A stretch of 64,000 bases of DNA from Bacteroidota bacterium. GTDB taxonomy: Bacteria > Bacteroidota > Bacteroidia > Bacteroidales > Paludibacteraceae. The DNA is taken from the NCBI GenBank assembly GCA_017860345.1, contig JAFNAV010000002.1:1-64000 (forward strand), written 5' to 3'. The first letter of the stretch is position 1; each line of letters begins with the position of its first letter. Both the position numbers and the translations under genes were made by a program. Under the pieces are notes generated by a model. The model was given only the letters and a program-made list of their open reading frames with translations, did not search any database and was not told the origin of the DNA. Shown in pieces: positions 1 to 9,609 of the stretch.

Positions 1-854
1 GCGCTGTCGCGATTAAACCAGCTCAGCTGTTTTTTAGCATAGCGTCGCGAGTCTTGTTGTATCATATTAACTGCAAAATGAAGTGTCCATGTGCCATCTA
101 AATACTCATAGATTTCTTTGTACCCTACGGTATTCAAAGTATTCAACTGCCTGAACTCATAATACTGTCGGGCTTCCTCCAGCAAGCCTTCGTTCATCAT
201 TTCCAGTACACGGGCATTAATGCGCTCATAGAGCTCTTCCCGAGGCCGATTCAGACCCAGCTTAATGATATTAAAAGGCCGAACTTTTTTTGTTCCTGTT
301 CTGATTTTTGAAAATGGCTTGCCTGTGATTGTGCAAATTTCGAGCGCATGGAGTATCCGCTTATAATTGTGCGGGTCAACCTCGGCATAGTGTTTCGGAT
401 CCAAACGTTTTAGCTCATTTTGAATATACGTCAGACCTTTTTCATCGAAAACGGTTTTCCAGTACAACCTTGTTTTAGCATCTACTGTCGGAATATCATC
501 AATACCATTACATACCGCATCGATGTACATCATCGATCCTCCTACAAGCATTACCACGTCATGGCTTGCATAGAGCTCGCTCAGCAGGCTCATTACATCT
601 AATTCATACTGGCCGGCATTATAGTCGTCGTGTATGGAGTGTGAGCCTATAAAGTAGTGCTGTACCCTCGATAGCTGCTGCTCTGTTGGCGCTGCCGTTC
701 CGATTTTCAGCTCTCTGTAAAACTGCCTTGAGTCCGACGAAACTATCGGACAACCGAAGTGCTCGGCTATTTGCAGGCTTATCTCGGTTTTACCCACTCC
801 GGTAGGACCAAGCAAAACCAATAAAGTTTTATTTTCCAATTCCCCTTGAATCAT
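1..854 (-). CDS. miaA: tRNA dimethylallyltransferase MiaA, C-terminus beyond window
   Basis: MiaA transfers a dimethylallyl group from DMAPP to N6 of A37 in tRNAs that read codons starting with U. My translation of the minus strand from an ATG at 854 gives a P-loop GPTGVGKT at residues 16-23, the DSRQ motif near residues 41-44 and, at the window edge, a [12 protein letters not shown] segment that matches the conserved C-terminal part of the family. The reading frame is still open at base 1, so only the last residues are missing. MiaB, which methylthiolates the MiaA product, lies 17 kb away at 18235. The ATG is chosen because the P-loop sits at the usual distance from it. Confidence 0.95.
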   Translation of the reverse strand, partial: MIQGELENKTLLVLLGPTGVGKTEISLQIAEHFGCPIVSSDSRQFYRELKIGTAAPTEQQLSRVQHYFIGSHSIHDDYNAGQYELDVMSLLSELYASHDVVMLVGGSMMYIDAVCNGIDDIPTVDAKTRLYWKTVFDEKGLTYIQNELKRLDPKHYAEVDPHNYKRILHALEICTITGKPFSKIRTGTKKVRPFNIIKLGLNRPREELYERINARVLEMMNEGLLEEARQYYEFRQLNTLNTVGYKEIYEYLDGTWTLHFAVNMIQQDSRRYAKKQLSWFNRDS

Positions 855-869
855 CTTTGAGCTATAGAA

Positions 870-907
870 TAAAAAAACAGAAAATAAGTCAACTTACTTT
901 CTGTTTT
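870..907 (-). terminator. Intrinsic terminator after the pRiA4b-like gene
   Basis: An inverted repeat (874-889 with 892-907, one mismatch) is followed on the minus strand by a T-rich run. It lies between the stop of the 974-1537 gene and the start of miaA, so miaA probably has its own promoter. Confidence 0.6.
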
Positions 908-973
908 ACAAATTATCCAGTTTATATTCTTTTTAAAAAAAATATTGCTAAAAACTGATTAGTTGACAGGCAA

Positions 974-1537
974 CTAAAATTTTGTATCATCAGTAAATAA
1001 CGAACTATCATCAAAGTTCATATCACCAAAGCCCTCTTCATCGAGCTCATCTACATCAAAATCTTCATCACCATAAAAATTTTCGTCGATAGCAGTAGCC
1101 TTAGCGGGACCAGCCATCACTGCATCATCCGAAAGGAACTGCTGAGGTGCTTCGCCCTTGGCCGATGCGCAAACCGGCTTATCTAATGTTTTTCCGGGTA
1201 TAATCTCGCTTAGTTCCATAAAAAAAGCTCTGTCCGAAATCAGGTCGTAAACATAGAGCAGCTTTTGCTTTTCGTCCGAAATCAGCTCTTCCAGTTTGGT
1301 ATCTTCCATAACCAGATTATCGTACTCCGAGCTCGATTCCATTTCAATAAGCGTCACTTCCTGACCTTTTTCCCAATCGTCCGAGCAAATATAGAAACTG
1401 GTCAATTGGTTCTTTTCATAATTTACTGATTCGAGAATAGCGTTGTGTAAATCCAAAAAAGTAGCTTCAGAGTCTACTTTTATAACTCTGACAAAATTAT
1501 CTACTTCGTCGGACAACAATGTGAATTTAAATAACAT
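974..1537 (-). CDS. pRiA4b ORF-3-like / IS1096 passenger-like family protein
   Basis: The 187-residue product resembles the plasmid pRiA4b ORF-3 family, common in Bacteroidetes chromosomes and of unknown function. The N-terminal half (LFKFTLLSDEVDNFVRVI, then FLDLHNAILESVNY and SFYICSDDW) has the fold-defining pattern of that family, and the C-terminus is a long acidic tail (about residues 145-187) rich in Asp and Glu. I start at the ATG at 1537. A longer in-frame ATG at 1594 would add 19 Lys- and Leu-rich residues (FPIRKKILFLPPKLKRKQ) that do not fit the family. There is no transposase nearby, so this is not part of an active element. Function is unknown. Confidence 0.75.
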   Translation of the reverse strand: MLFKFTLLSDEVDNFVRVIKVDSEATFLDLHNAILESVNYEKNQLTSFYICSDDWEKGQEVTLIEMESSSEYDNLVMEDTKLEELISDEKQKLLYVYDLISDRAFFMELSEIIPGKTLDKPVCASAKGEAPQQFLSDDAVMAGPAKATAIDENFYGDEDFDVDELDEEGFGDMNFDDSSLFTDDTKF

Positions 1538-1689
1538 TTGTTTACGTTTTAGTTTCGGGGGTAAAAATAATATTTTTTTTCTTATTGGAAACAAAAGTAG
1601 GTTTACATCTTACAAAAAAAATGACTGCTCCATGATAAAAGCAGTCAAAATAAAATAAGTTATGTGTACAATATATTTCCGGATACCTT

Positions 1690-3078
1690 TCAGGCTTTCA
1701 GGCGCTGCTCTATTTCCTGCACGCTGTTTCTGAAATTTTTATCAATATCCATCAAATCAGTTACAATTTTGCACGCATGCAATACGGTAGCATGATCGCG
1801 CTGGCCAATGGTGAACCCGATTGACGATAGTGAGTTTTTAGTAAGCTGTTTGGATAGATACATGGCTATCTGGCGGGCTTGCACTACCTCGCGTTTACGG
1901 CTTTTGGTTGATATGGCATCAACTGAGAGCGAAAAATAATCGCAAACCACATCACGTATCTTCTCAACAGTGTTTACCCTGCGGGTTACATTCACTATGC
2001 GGCTAACCACCTTCTCGGCCAAGTCAAGGTCGATAGGCATATTTGCCAGCGTAGAATGAGCCAGCAACGATACCAGTGTACCTTCCAGATCTCTTACATT
2101 GTCGGTTACATTTTCGGCAATAAAATCAACCACTTCTCCGGGTATTTCCAAGCCATCGCGATAAATTTTATTTTCGAGAATAGATTTTCTTAAATTAAAA
2201 TCAGGCTTTTCAATCTCGGCCGATAAGCCCCATTTAAAGCGGGTAAGTAAGCGTTGCTCAAGACCTACCATTACAATGGGCGAACGGTCGGAAGTTAGCA
2301 CAAGCTGTTTGCCTGTTTGGTGCAGATGGTTGAAAATATGGAAAAAAGTATTCTGAGTTCCTGTTTTACCGGCAAATTCCTGAATATCATCTACAATAAG
2401 CACATCGATAGTCTGATAAAAATTCAGAAAATCATTGACCGTATTGTTGCGTACAGCATCGGTATACTGAATCTGAAAAGTATTAGCCGACACATACAAC
2501 ACACGTTTTTCAGGGTGCAATTGTTTTGTCATCACACCTATTGCATTAGCCAAGTGAGTTTTACCAACTCCCGACTGACCATATACAAACAACGGATTGA
2601 AAATAGTTTTTCCGGGTTCGTTGGCAATGCTTATACCAGCCGTACGAGCCAGTTTATTACTATTGCCCTCAATCAGATTATTAAAATTATATGATGGATT
2701 CAACTGCGGATCAATTTCAGGAAGCTGAGGCCTGTGGTACGGATTTACATACTGACGACCCGATGCCTGCTTTGGCTTGGGTTGTTCCTCGGTGCTGGGT
2801 ATCTGCGTACTTTTATCGCTCGTTTTGTCAATAAGAACCCTATACTCCAAACGCGTACCATTACCTGCCACACGATACAAAGTCATGCGAAGCAAATCAA
2901 TATACTTTTCTTCAATATACTCAACAAAGAACTGACTCGGAACCTGTAAAACGAAAACATTATTTTCGTATTTAAGAGCTACAATGGGTGCAAACCAAGT
3001 ATTATAAGAAGCTTCACTGATATTGTCTTTTATTACGCTAAGACATCTATTCCACAATTGTTCGTGCTGATTCAACAT
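1690..3078 (-). CDS. dnaA: Chromosomal replication initiator protein DnaA
   Basis: DnaA is the ATP-dependent initiator that binds oriC and loads the replicative helicase. Domain I is at residues 1-75, a variable linker runs to about 120, the AAA+ domain carries Walker A GQSGVGKT (167-174) and Walker B IVDDIQ (228-233), and the C-terminal DNA-binding domain has the signature RDHATVLHACK. The length of 462 residues is normal. No dnaN or rpmH neighbour is present, and I found no consensus DnaA box (TTATCCACA) in the 400 bp upstream, so this need not be the origin. Dispersed dnaA genes are usual in Bacteroidetes. Confidence 0.98.
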   Translation of the reverse strand: MLNQHEQLWNRCLSVIKDNISEASYNTWFAPIVALKYENNVFVLQVPSQFFVEYIEEKYIDLLRMTLYRVAGNGTRLEYRVLIDKTSDKSTQIPSTEEQPKPKQASGRQYVNPYHRPQLPEIDPQLNPSYNFNNLIEGNSNKLARTAGISIANEPGKTIFNPLFVYGQSGVGKTHLANAIGVMTKQLHPEKRVLYVSANTFQIQYTDAVRNNTVNDFLNFYQTIDVLIVDDIQEFAGKTGTQNTFFHIFNHLHQTGKQLVLTSDRSPIVMVGLEQRLLTRFKWGLSAEIEKPDFNLRKSILENKIYRDGLEIPGEVVDFIAENVTDNVRDLEGTLVSLLAHSTLANMPIDLDLAEKVVSRIVNVTRRVNTVEKIRDVVCDYFSLSVDAISTKSRKREVVQARQIAMYLSKQLTKNSLSSIGFTIGQRDHATVLHACKIVTDLMDIDKNFRNSVQEIEQRLKA

Positions 3079-3373
3079 GACTATTAAAAAACAAAAAAAA
3101 ATTCAGATATTGGTTTACTCACTCTCATCCTTAAAACTATACAAGCATTCTTACCCTTCCTATAAGAGGCTAGTTTCAGGACTACAAAAATCTAAAACAT
3201 TTTCGAGAAAAAAAAATGGACACTCAATTAACAATACTAACAAACAGCTTATTTGATTTACTATCAGATAGTTATAAATATTGTTTGATTTTCAGCAACT
3301 TAGTTGTAATAATTTTGAAATACCGCTGAGTTTAAATATATTAATAATCTGAAAGTATTTTTTAGAATTTAGG
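3079..3373. other. AT-rich intergenic region upstream of dnaA
   Basis: This stretch must contain the dnaA promoter but shows no clear TAnnTTTG box on the minus strand, no consensus DnaA boxes and no convincing open reading frame. I see nothing else in it. Confidence 0.4.
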
Positions 3374-3419
3374 ATAAAAATGCGTCGAAACTCTTGCTAC
3401 TAAAAGGTTTCGACGCATT
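3374..3419 (-). terminator. Terminator of the amidase-MCE operon
   Basis: A perfect 13-bp stem (AATGCGTCGAAAC at 3379-3391 with its complement at 3407-3419) is followed on the minus strand by TTTTTATCC. It lies 60 bp after the stop of the MCE gene. Confidence 0.8.
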
Positions 3420-3483
3420 AATAAATTGTTTAAAAAAAAACTTTAGATAAAGTTCCTATTTAGAATGACTCTAAATAAAATTG

Positions 3484-4395
3484 CTATTTTGATTTTGACC
3501 CGAACAAAGAGAAATGAACATAACGCTTAGGGTTTTCTTTCAAATCAATCAGTAGTTTATCAGCACTTGACGCCGTGTTATTCAGGTTGTTATATAATTT
3601 ATTATCATTCATCAGTAAGCCTAACGATCCCTCGCCCCTGCTAATTTTATCGGTAATCAGATTCAGATTTGCAATGGTGTGATTGATGCTTGCAAAAGTG
3701 GCTGCAAAGTCTACTTTTTTCAGGTTACCGCTCACCACTTTAAAATCGGCTGTCATTACATTTACATCGCCGAGGATTCGTGGTACATCATTGCTCATCA
3801 GTTTCTTTAATTGCGCCGACGAAACGGCTAAATCGGCCGTAGTTTTTTCAATTGACGACAGACTATTATTTAATTGCTGACTTTCAACCAGCAAACGCAC
3901 CGAACGCAACAGCGAGTCGGCCTGTGTGGCTATATTGTCAATCTTAGGCATCAGATTGCCGGCTACCTGCGCCATCAGGCCGGTTCCTACCGAGGCTGTT
4001 ACCGTATCGCCCGACTGGTACATCTCATGAGCAAGATTTACGGGCTGAAAAACAAGCTGAATGGCTTTCCCTCCCATCAATCCGTTGTCGAACAACTCGA
4101 TTGTGGCACCTTTGGGCAACTGAATATCATTGCTTACAGATATTTTTACTACAAATGGCACATCTTTGGTAAAGTCGTATTTTACAGCTTCGACCTGCCC
4201 TACCTTATACCCTTTAACAAAAACCGGGGAAGATGGCACCAGACCATCGATGTTTTCGTAAGTAGCGTAATAATACTTAACCTTACTAAAAATATCAATC
4301 CCTTTTAAAAAGTTGAGTCCGAAATATAAAATAAAGATGGCAACTACCGCCATAATTCCAACTCTGACTTCTCGTGTAAAAAAATTTTTCTTCAT
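3484..4395 (-). CDS. MlaD/MCE family lipid-transport protein
   Basis: A 303-residue protein with one N-terminal transmembrane segment (about residues 12-30) followed by an MCE domain (about 38-118, containing YENIDGLVPSSPVFVKGYKVGQV and the LMGGKAIQL segment) and a helical C-terminal region. MCE proteins of the MlaD type are inner-membrane-anchored hexamers that pass phospholipids between the inner and outer membranes. The usual ATPase and permease partners (MlaE, MlaF) are not adjacent. The gene lies 48 bp downstream of the amidase on the same strand and shares its terminator, so the two are probably cotranscribed. Confidence 0.88.
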   Translation of the reverse strand: MKKNFFTREVRVGIMAVVAIFILYFGLNFLKGIDIFSKVKYYYATYENIDGLVPSSPVFVKGYKVGQVEAVKYDFTKDVPFVVKISVSNDIQLPKGATIELFDNGLMGGKAIQLVFQPVNLAHEMYQSGDTVTASVGTGLMAQVAGNLMPKIDNIATQADSLLRSVRLLVESQQLNNSLSSIEKTTADLAVSSAQLKKLMSNDVPRILGDVNVMTADFKVVSGNLKKVDFAATFASINHTIANLNLITDKISRGEGSLGLLMNDNKLYNNLNNTASSADKLLIDLKENPKRYVHFSLFGSKSK

Positions 4396-4443
4396 CTTAA
4401 ATCTTTTTCAGTGAAAACATACTTGTTGTTCGTTTTCAGTTTT

Positions 4444-5679
4444 TTATTTGATAAATTTTTGAATTTCGGTATTTGTCAGTTTTCTTTCGCCAACAAACCC
4501 TATAATAAATGCTCCCGGAAATTTGGTTTGCAGGTCTTTTCTTATTTTTTTGATTTTCTGATAATCGCTTTCGGCACCTACAGTGTATTTGTACAATCCA
4601 TTTTCAACAAAAAAGTTCATTTCTTTGATTCCTTTTAATTCTGCGGCTCCGGGTTTAAGCTTAACCGGCGAAGCCAACACCTGCACCTTAAATACCGGAA
4701 GGTCGGCGCTAACACTTTGCTTTACTTCCGTAGATGGATAAGGCTGGATAGTTTCCGGCAAAGCTGAATCCTGACTGACTGCTTTTAAATCTACTCTATC
4801 ATCAACCTTAATATCAACAACTTCCGAACTCTTACTGTTGTCCGACAGCTTAGGAAGCTCGTTGTATTTCTGATTTGACGATGGTTTGCCCGACTTTTTA
4901 TCGTGTTCTTTCTTGAAATTAACAAAAGCATTATAAATGGCCGCGGCCATTTCTTTTTTGCCATTATCGCTGGCCAGATACCTTTCTTCAGCAGGGTTGG
5001 ATATAAAGCCAAGTTCGACCAACACACTTGGGCATGCCGACCTGTGGAGCACCCAAAACCCAGCCTGACGTACACCCCGATCTGAGCGCCCGGCATAGCG
5101 TACAAACTGCTTTTGGATAGACGAAGCGATATCAATACTACGGTCGAGGTATTTGTCCTGCATAAACTCGAACATGATGTAAGAATCTACCGAACCGGGA
5201 TCGAAGCCCCGATATTTGGTTTTATAATCATCTTCGAGCAGAATTACCGAGTTTTCGCGCATTGCAACATCCAGATTGGATTTGGACTTGGCCAGCCCCA
5301 GCGTAAAAGTTTCGGCACCATAAGCCGATGTGCTTTTGGATGAATTGGTATGTATACAGAGGAACAAATCGGCATGATTATTGTTAACAATATCAGCACG
5401 TTCCTGAAGGGTCAGGTATTTATCGGTTTTGCGGGTATAAACTACCTTTACATCGTCGAAGTTTTTTTCAATAAGGTTGCCAATTTCGAGACTTACCGCA
5501 AGATTTATATCTTTCTCGCGGGCATACGTACCAATAGCTCCGGGGTCATGGCCACCATGTCCGGCATCAATCACTACAGTAAAACCGGCCGCCTGAGTTA
5601 AGGCTGGCGACAATAACGAGAGTAATAATACGATTGTTTTAAAAAAACCTTTCGGGTTAAATCTGTTATCTTTAATCAT
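4444..5679 (-). CDS. N-acetylmuramoyl-L-alanine amidase with C-terminal SPOR-like domain
   Basis: The enzyme cleaves the amide bond between MurNAc and L-Ala in peptidoglycan. A signal peptide spans residues 1-30 (cleavage near TQAAG). The Amidase_3 catalytic domain (33-270) has the zinc motif DAGHGGHDPGA with His41, a Glu at 55, His110 in FLCIHTNSS and the catalytic Glu of LVELGFISN. A low-complexity linker follows, then about 80 residues (LPVFKVQVLAS to the end) that look like a SPOR domain, which would direct the enzyme to denuded glycan strands at the septum. It is the first gene of the operon with the MCE protein and is transcribed divergently from lptD. Confidence 0.92.
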   Translation of the reverse strand: MIKDNRFNPKGFFKTIVLLLSLLSPALTQAAGFTVVIDAGHGGHDPGAIGTYAREKDINLAVSLEIGNLIEKNFDDVKVVYTRKTDKYLTLQERADIVNNNHADLFLCIHTNSSKSTSAYGAETFTLGLAKSKSNLDVAMRENSVILLEDDYKTKYRGFDPGSVDSYIMFEFMQDKYLDRSIDIASSIQKQFVRYAGRSDRGVRQAGFWVLHRSACPSVLVELGFISNPAEERYLASDNGKKEMAAAIYNAFVNFKKEHDKKSGKPSSNQKYNELPKLSDNSKSSEVVDIKVDDRVDLKAVSQDSALPETIQPYPSTEVKQSVSADLPVFKVQVLASPVKLKPGAAELKGIKEMNFFVENGLYKYTVGAESDYQKIKKIRKDLQTKFPGAFIIGFVGERKLTNTEIQKFIK

Positions 5680-5713
5680 AAAAAAGCTAACATTTTACAG
5701 TAAATTTCAATTG

Positions 5714-5721
5714 CAAAAGTA
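5714..5721 (-). promoter_or_regulatory. Candidate -7 box for the amidase-MCE operon
   Basis: The minus strand reads TACTTTTG, a full match to TAnnTTTG, 35 bp upstream of the amidase ATG. A TTG lies 18 bp further upstream. Confidence 0.55.
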
Positions 5722-5817
5722 ATGTTTTTATCCTGTTTACAACACTTTAGAAATAAGTAAATTTTCAAATTAATCATAAAAAACAAATATCGAATGCAAA
5801 GACTGATGATTTTTGTC

Positions 5818-5825
5818 TAAATTTG
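5818..5825 (+). promoter_or_regulatory. Candidate -7 box for lptD
   Basis: TAAATTTG matches TAnnTTTG and lies 33 bp before the lptD ATG, giving a leader of roughly 27 nt. No clear TTTG is seen at -33. Confidence 0.5.
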
Positions 5826-5858
5826 CGTTCCTAATTTAAATATAATCAGGCCTGCCGG

Positions 5859-8627
5859 ATGCTCTTTTGTAAAAGTCTATATATCAACCCAAAACACTTC
5901 ATATTAGTCGTTCTCATCGGGGTTGTTCTGCCATGTACACTGCATGGTCAAAACAGACCATTACCCACCGACACCACAAAAAACGCTCGCCTTACTACCG
6001 ATAGCATATCAAAAACTGCTGCCGATTCGGTTAAACTAAAGGCAACCGACAAAAAAAAATCTGACAAAATTGATGCCGAAATCAATTATACGGCTAATGA
6101 TTCCATCGTATTTCTTGGAAACGGAGTAGGAATTCTTTACGGGCAAAGTGATATTACGTATAAAAAAATCAATCTGAAAGCCGATTACGTGCGCATAAGC
6201 ATGGATAGTAGTTTGGTATATGCCCGTGGAGTACCCGATAGCCTGGGAGTTGCAACCGGCGACCCTGTTTTCAGCGAAGGTGATAAAAGCTATAACTCCA
6301 AAGCGATGACTTACAACCTGCAAACCAAAAAAGGTTACATCAGGCAAGCCGTAACTCAGGAAGGCGAAGGTTATATTATCAGCGATAAAACAAAAAAAAG
6401 TAACGATGATGAGTTCTGTATTTCGGGTGGTAAATATACAACCTGCGACAATCATGACCATCCTGACTTCTACCTAAGCATGTCGAAAGGTAAGGTAAAA
6501 CCCGGATCGTATGTAGTTAGCGGCCCGGCTCACCTTGTAGTGGCCGATGTGCCGCTTCCAATCTTTGTCCCTTTCGGATTTTTCCCTTTTACAAGCGATT
6601 ATTCCTCGGGGATACTGATGCCGAGCTATACCGATGAGCTGACTCGCGGTTTTGGACTGCAAAACGGGGGATATTATTTCGCTATCAACGAATATGTTGA
6701 TCTGGAGCTTAGAGGCGATTTTTACACCAAGGGAACCTGGGCAGTACGTGGTACATCAACCTATACCAAAAGATACAAATACAGAGGAAATTTTGGGTTT
6801 GAATACCGCGAAGACGTAACAGGCGAAAAAGGATTTGCAGACTACACCAAGAACAAGACCTTTAAACTTTCGTGGTCGCACAGTCAGGACGCTAAGGCTA
6901 ATCCTAATTTTACGTTCTCGTCGAGCGTAAATTTTGCCACCTCTGGTTATCAGCGCAATAACATAAATTATTACTCCAGAGCCGACCTTAACTCTGAGAA
7001 CACAAAATACTCCAGCATAAACTTCACCAAACGATTTTCGAGCTTGCCATCGCTTAGCTTATCGGGAGGTATGTCGGCAACCCAAAAAACCAGTGACTCC
7101 ACTGTTAACCTGAGCCTGCCAAGTTTGAGTATTTCGTATAGCCGTTTCTACCCATTCAAACGAAAAAATGTGATTGGAAAAGAACGTTGGTACGAAAAAA
7201 TCAGCATGTCGTACTCCGGAGCTTTATCTAACAGCATTACTACCAAAGAAAATCTGCTGCTCAAATCAAACTTACAGCGCGACTGGAAAAATGGCATGAA
7301 ACACTCGATTCCGGTTTCGGCCACATTCAATTTACTGAAATTCATCAATATAACCCCATCATTCAATTATACCGAAAGATGGTATCTCCAATCGTACAAC
7401 AAAAGCTGGGACAAAGAAAATCAGGTAGAACTAACCGATACCGTTTACAAATTCAATCGGGTATACGACTTCAACATGGGTGTATCGGCTTCGACCAAGC
7501 TCTACGGAATGTATCAACCCCTGTTCAGCAAAAAAATATTAGCTATACGTCACGTATTTACCCCTACCATCAGTTTTGGATATACACCTAATTTTGGCGA
7601 TGCCAAATGGGGCTATTATGACTCGTACATCAAAAGTGTACAGGACACGAAAAACCCTGAAATTTATCACGATTCCGAAGTGCGCTATTCGCATTATGCA
7701 GGTAGTCTGTATGGCTCGCCAGGCGACAATAGCCGAGCAGGAAGTATTGGGTTTTCGCTGAATAATAACCTGGAAATGAAAGTGCGTAACAATAAGGACA
7801 CCACCAACTCCGAAGCTACAAAAATTATCAGTTTGATTGATCAGTTCTCAATCAACGGTAGCTATAATATGGTGGCCGACTCTATGAACTGGTCGAATTT
7901 TTCGACCTCGCTGCGCATAAAACTCACCAAAAGTTATTCGCTCAGCTTAAGTGCTGCTTTTGATCCGTACATGTACGGGCTTAACAGTAGCGGCTCTCCA
8001 GTCAGAATTAATAAACTCAGATGGGAGAATGGACAACTGCCTCGCTTTTTGGGAACAAGTACATCTTACAGTTATACTCTGAGCAACGATACTTTTAAAA
8101 AGCTATTTGGCAAAAAAACTACTAAAAAAGATGGTGACGGAGGTTCGGAACAACAAGGCGCTGAAGGCGAAAACCCGGAGGGTGGAGAAACAAACAGCAC
8201 CGGCGGACACGACCACAAGGATGAGAAAAAAGCTGATATCGACTCTGATGGATACGAAAAAGTAACTATACCCTGGAGTATCTCCATAAACTACAATATA
8301 TCTTATCAAAACAAAGATTTTAATAAGGAAAAAATGGAATACAACATGGGATTCACACAATACCTTAGCTTCAGTGGCAATATATCGCTTACCAACAACT
8401 GGAAAATAAGCTCAAGTACATCGTATGACTTTACTAATAAAAAATTCACGCAAGCCAGCGTTAATGTAAGCCGGAGTCTCCACTGCTGGAGTATGTCGGC
8501 AAGCTTTGTTCCTTTTGGTATCTATAAGATGTATTCATTCCACATCGGCGTAAATTCAAGCATGTTAGCCGACCTCAAATACGACAAGCAAAGTGCACAC
8601 GGTACAACCAACATCAACTGGTATTAA
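5859..8627 (+). CDS. lptD: LPS-assembly protein LptD (OstA-like)
   Basis: LptD is the outer-membrane barrel that inserts lipopolysaccharide into the outer leaflet. The 922-residue protein starts with a signal peptide (residues 1-31, ending LHGQ). The OstA/LptA-like beta-jellyroll (about 60-220) contains NDSIVFLGNGVGILYGQSDITYK and SKAMTYNLQTKKGYI. A long barrel domain follows, with alternating aromatic strands to the end. An acidic, Gly- and Glu-rich insert at about 750-800 (GGSEQQGAEGENPEGGE) is a probable extracellular loop. The Bacteroidetes form is longer than that of E. coli. LptG, another Lpt component, is encoded at the other end of the window. Confidence 0.92.
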   Translation: MLFCKSLYINPKHFILVVLIGVVLPCTLHGQNRPLPTDTTKNARLTTDSISKTAADSVKLKATDKKKSDKIDAEINYTANDSIVFLGNGVGILYGQSDITYKKINLKADYVRISMDSSLVYARGVPDSLGVATGDPVFSEGDKSYNSKAMTYNLQTKKGYIRQAVTQEGEGYIISDKTKKSNDDEFCISGGKYTTCDNHDHPDFYLSMSKGKVKPGSYVVSGPAHLVVADVPLPIFVPFGFFPFTSDYSSGILMPSYTDELTRGFGLQNGGYYFAINEYVDLELRGDFYTKGTWAVRGTSTYTKRYKYRGNFGFEYREDVTGEKGFADYTKNKTFKLSWSHSQDAKANPNFTFSSSVNFATSGYQRNNINYYSRADLNSENTKYSSINFTKRFSSLPSLSLSGGMSATQKTSDSTVNLSLPSLSISYSRFYPFKRKNVIGKERWYEKISMSYSGALSNSITTKENLLLKSNLQRDWKNGMKHSIPVSATFNLLKFINITPSFNYTERWYLQSYNKSWDKENQVELTDTVYKFNRVYDFNMGVSASTKLYGMYQPLFSKKILAIRHVFTPTISFGYTPNFGDAKWGYYDSYIKSVQDTKNPEIYHDSEVRYSHYAGSLYGSPGDNSRAGSIGFSLNNNLEMKVRNNKDTTNSEATKIISLIDQFSINGSYNMVADSMNWSNFSTSLRIKLTKSYSLSLSAAFDPYMYGLNSSGSPVRINKLRWENGQLPRFLGTSTSYSYTLSNDTFKKLFGKKTTKKDGDGGSEQQGAEGENPEGGETNSTGGHDHKDEKKADIDSDGYEKVTIPWSISINYNISYQNKDFNKEKMEYNMGFTQYLSFSGNISLTNNWKISSSTSYDFTNKKFTQASVNVSRSLHCWSMSASFVPFGIYKMYSFHIGVNSSMLADLKYDKQSAHGTTNINWY

Positions 8628-8741
8628 AAAAACTGTTGTAAAAAAAAACGACAAATGAACTTTTTTGTACCAGAATGAGTTTATTTATAATCAGAAAACA
8701 CAGAAAGAGAGAAATTTAAATAACAATCAATAAATTAGAAA

Positions 8742-9338
8742 ATGAAAATTACAGCAAACAAATCAGTCTCGGCAGAATACGAATTGTACGTTGACGGCGA
8801 AACGGAAGGTGAACTTGAGTTAATGGAAAGAGCTACAGCAGAACAGCCCCTGAGCTTTATATTCGGGGTAGGTATGATGTTGCCTAAATTTGAAGAAAAA
8901 CTTTTCGGACTGAGCGCAGGTGAAAAATTTGAATTCACCATTAACAACGAAGATGCTTACGGACCATATGAAGATGAAAATGTAATAGAACTTGACCGTA
9001 CAATATTTGAAATAGATGGTAAACTTGATACTGAAGTAGTATACGAAGGTAATGTAGTGCCATTGATGGACAACGACGGCAACCGAATCAATGCTCAGGT
9101 GGTAGAAATTACCGACACTTTTGTAAAAGTAGACCTGAATCATCCGTTGGCTGGTGAAAATCTGCACTTCAAAGGCTCTGTACTTGAAGTTCGCGAAGCT
9201 ACTGAAAAAGAGCTGAATGCGCTTACCGGTGGCGGTTGTGGTGGTAGCTGCGGATGTGGCGACGAAGGATGTGGCACCGACCACGAACATGGCAAAGAAG
9301 AAGGATGTGGATGTGGTTCAGGATGTGGATGTCACTAA
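8742..9338 (+). CDS. slyD: FKBP-type peptidyl-prolyl isomerase, SlyD-like, with metal-binding tail
   Basis: A 198-residue protein with the SlyD arrangement: an FKBP half (residues 1-70 and 125-155) interrupted by the insert-in-flap chaperone domain, with GMMLPKFEEKLFGLSAGEKFEF and EDAYGPY motifs. The C-terminal tail (about 163-198) has eight cysteines and three histidines in Gly-rich CGCG and HEH patterns. Proteins of this family isomerise prolyl bonds, act as chaperones and can bind Ni or Zn through such a tail, as in hydrogenase maturation. No hydrogenase genes are visible here. The gene is single and is followed by a terminator. Confidence 0.93.
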   Translation: MKITANKSVSAEYELYVDGETEGELELMERATAEQPLSFIFGVGMMLPKFEEKLFGLSAGEKFEFTINNEDAYGPYEDENVIELDRTIFEIDGKLDTEVVYEGNVVPLMDNDGNRINAQVVEITDTFVKVDLNHPLAGENLHFKGSVLEVREATEKELNALTGGGCGGSCGCGDEGCGTDHEHGKEEGCGCGSGCGCH

Positions 9339-9358
9339 CAAAACTTAGAAAATGAAAT

Positions 9359-9394
9359 AAAATGGATATCGCAATAACTGTGGTATCCATTTTT
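9359..9394 (+). terminator. Terminator after slyD
   Basis: A perfect 10-bp stem (AAAATGGATA at 9359-9368 with 9384-9393) ends in a short T run on the plus strand. Confidence 0.75.
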
Positions 9395-9535
9395 AGTTTA
9401 CTGCGCTTACATCAATTTTTTAGCTCGGTTTTTTCATATTTATCCATATTTATTGCAACTTATATGGTTTGTTATAAGCACCTTACAAGATGCTTAATTT
9501 TTGCAATGCTTTCAGCTTTTATGGATAAAAAAATG

Positions 9536-9543
9536 TATCTTTG
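9536..9543 (+). promoter_or_regulatory. Candidate -7 box for aroC
   Basis: TATCTTTG, a perfect TAnnTTTG match followed by GCAATAG, lies 66 bp before the aroC start. Confidence 0.55.
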
Positions 9544-9609
9544 CAATAGTAAATTTATAAATTCACTGATTATGCTTTCGCATAACTGAATTTCTTCAAA
9601 TCTTTTTTC

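Noticed and set aside
974..1537. Insertion-sequence passenger gene
   Set aside because: The family name recalls IS1096, but no transposase or inverted repeats flank the gene.
3079..3483. Possible oriC next to dnaA
   Set aside because: No TTATCCACA-type DnaA boxes or clustered near-matches seen; only an operon terminator hairpin.
4791..5135. Overlapping open frames on either strand inside lptD, the amidase, panC, SulP and others
   Set aside because: They are shadows of well-supported genes, with no domain, promoter or start signal of their own.
9362..9589. 75-residue open frame after slyD
   Set aside because: It begins inside the slyD terminator stem, has no recognisable domain and overlaps the aroC promoter at 9536-9543.
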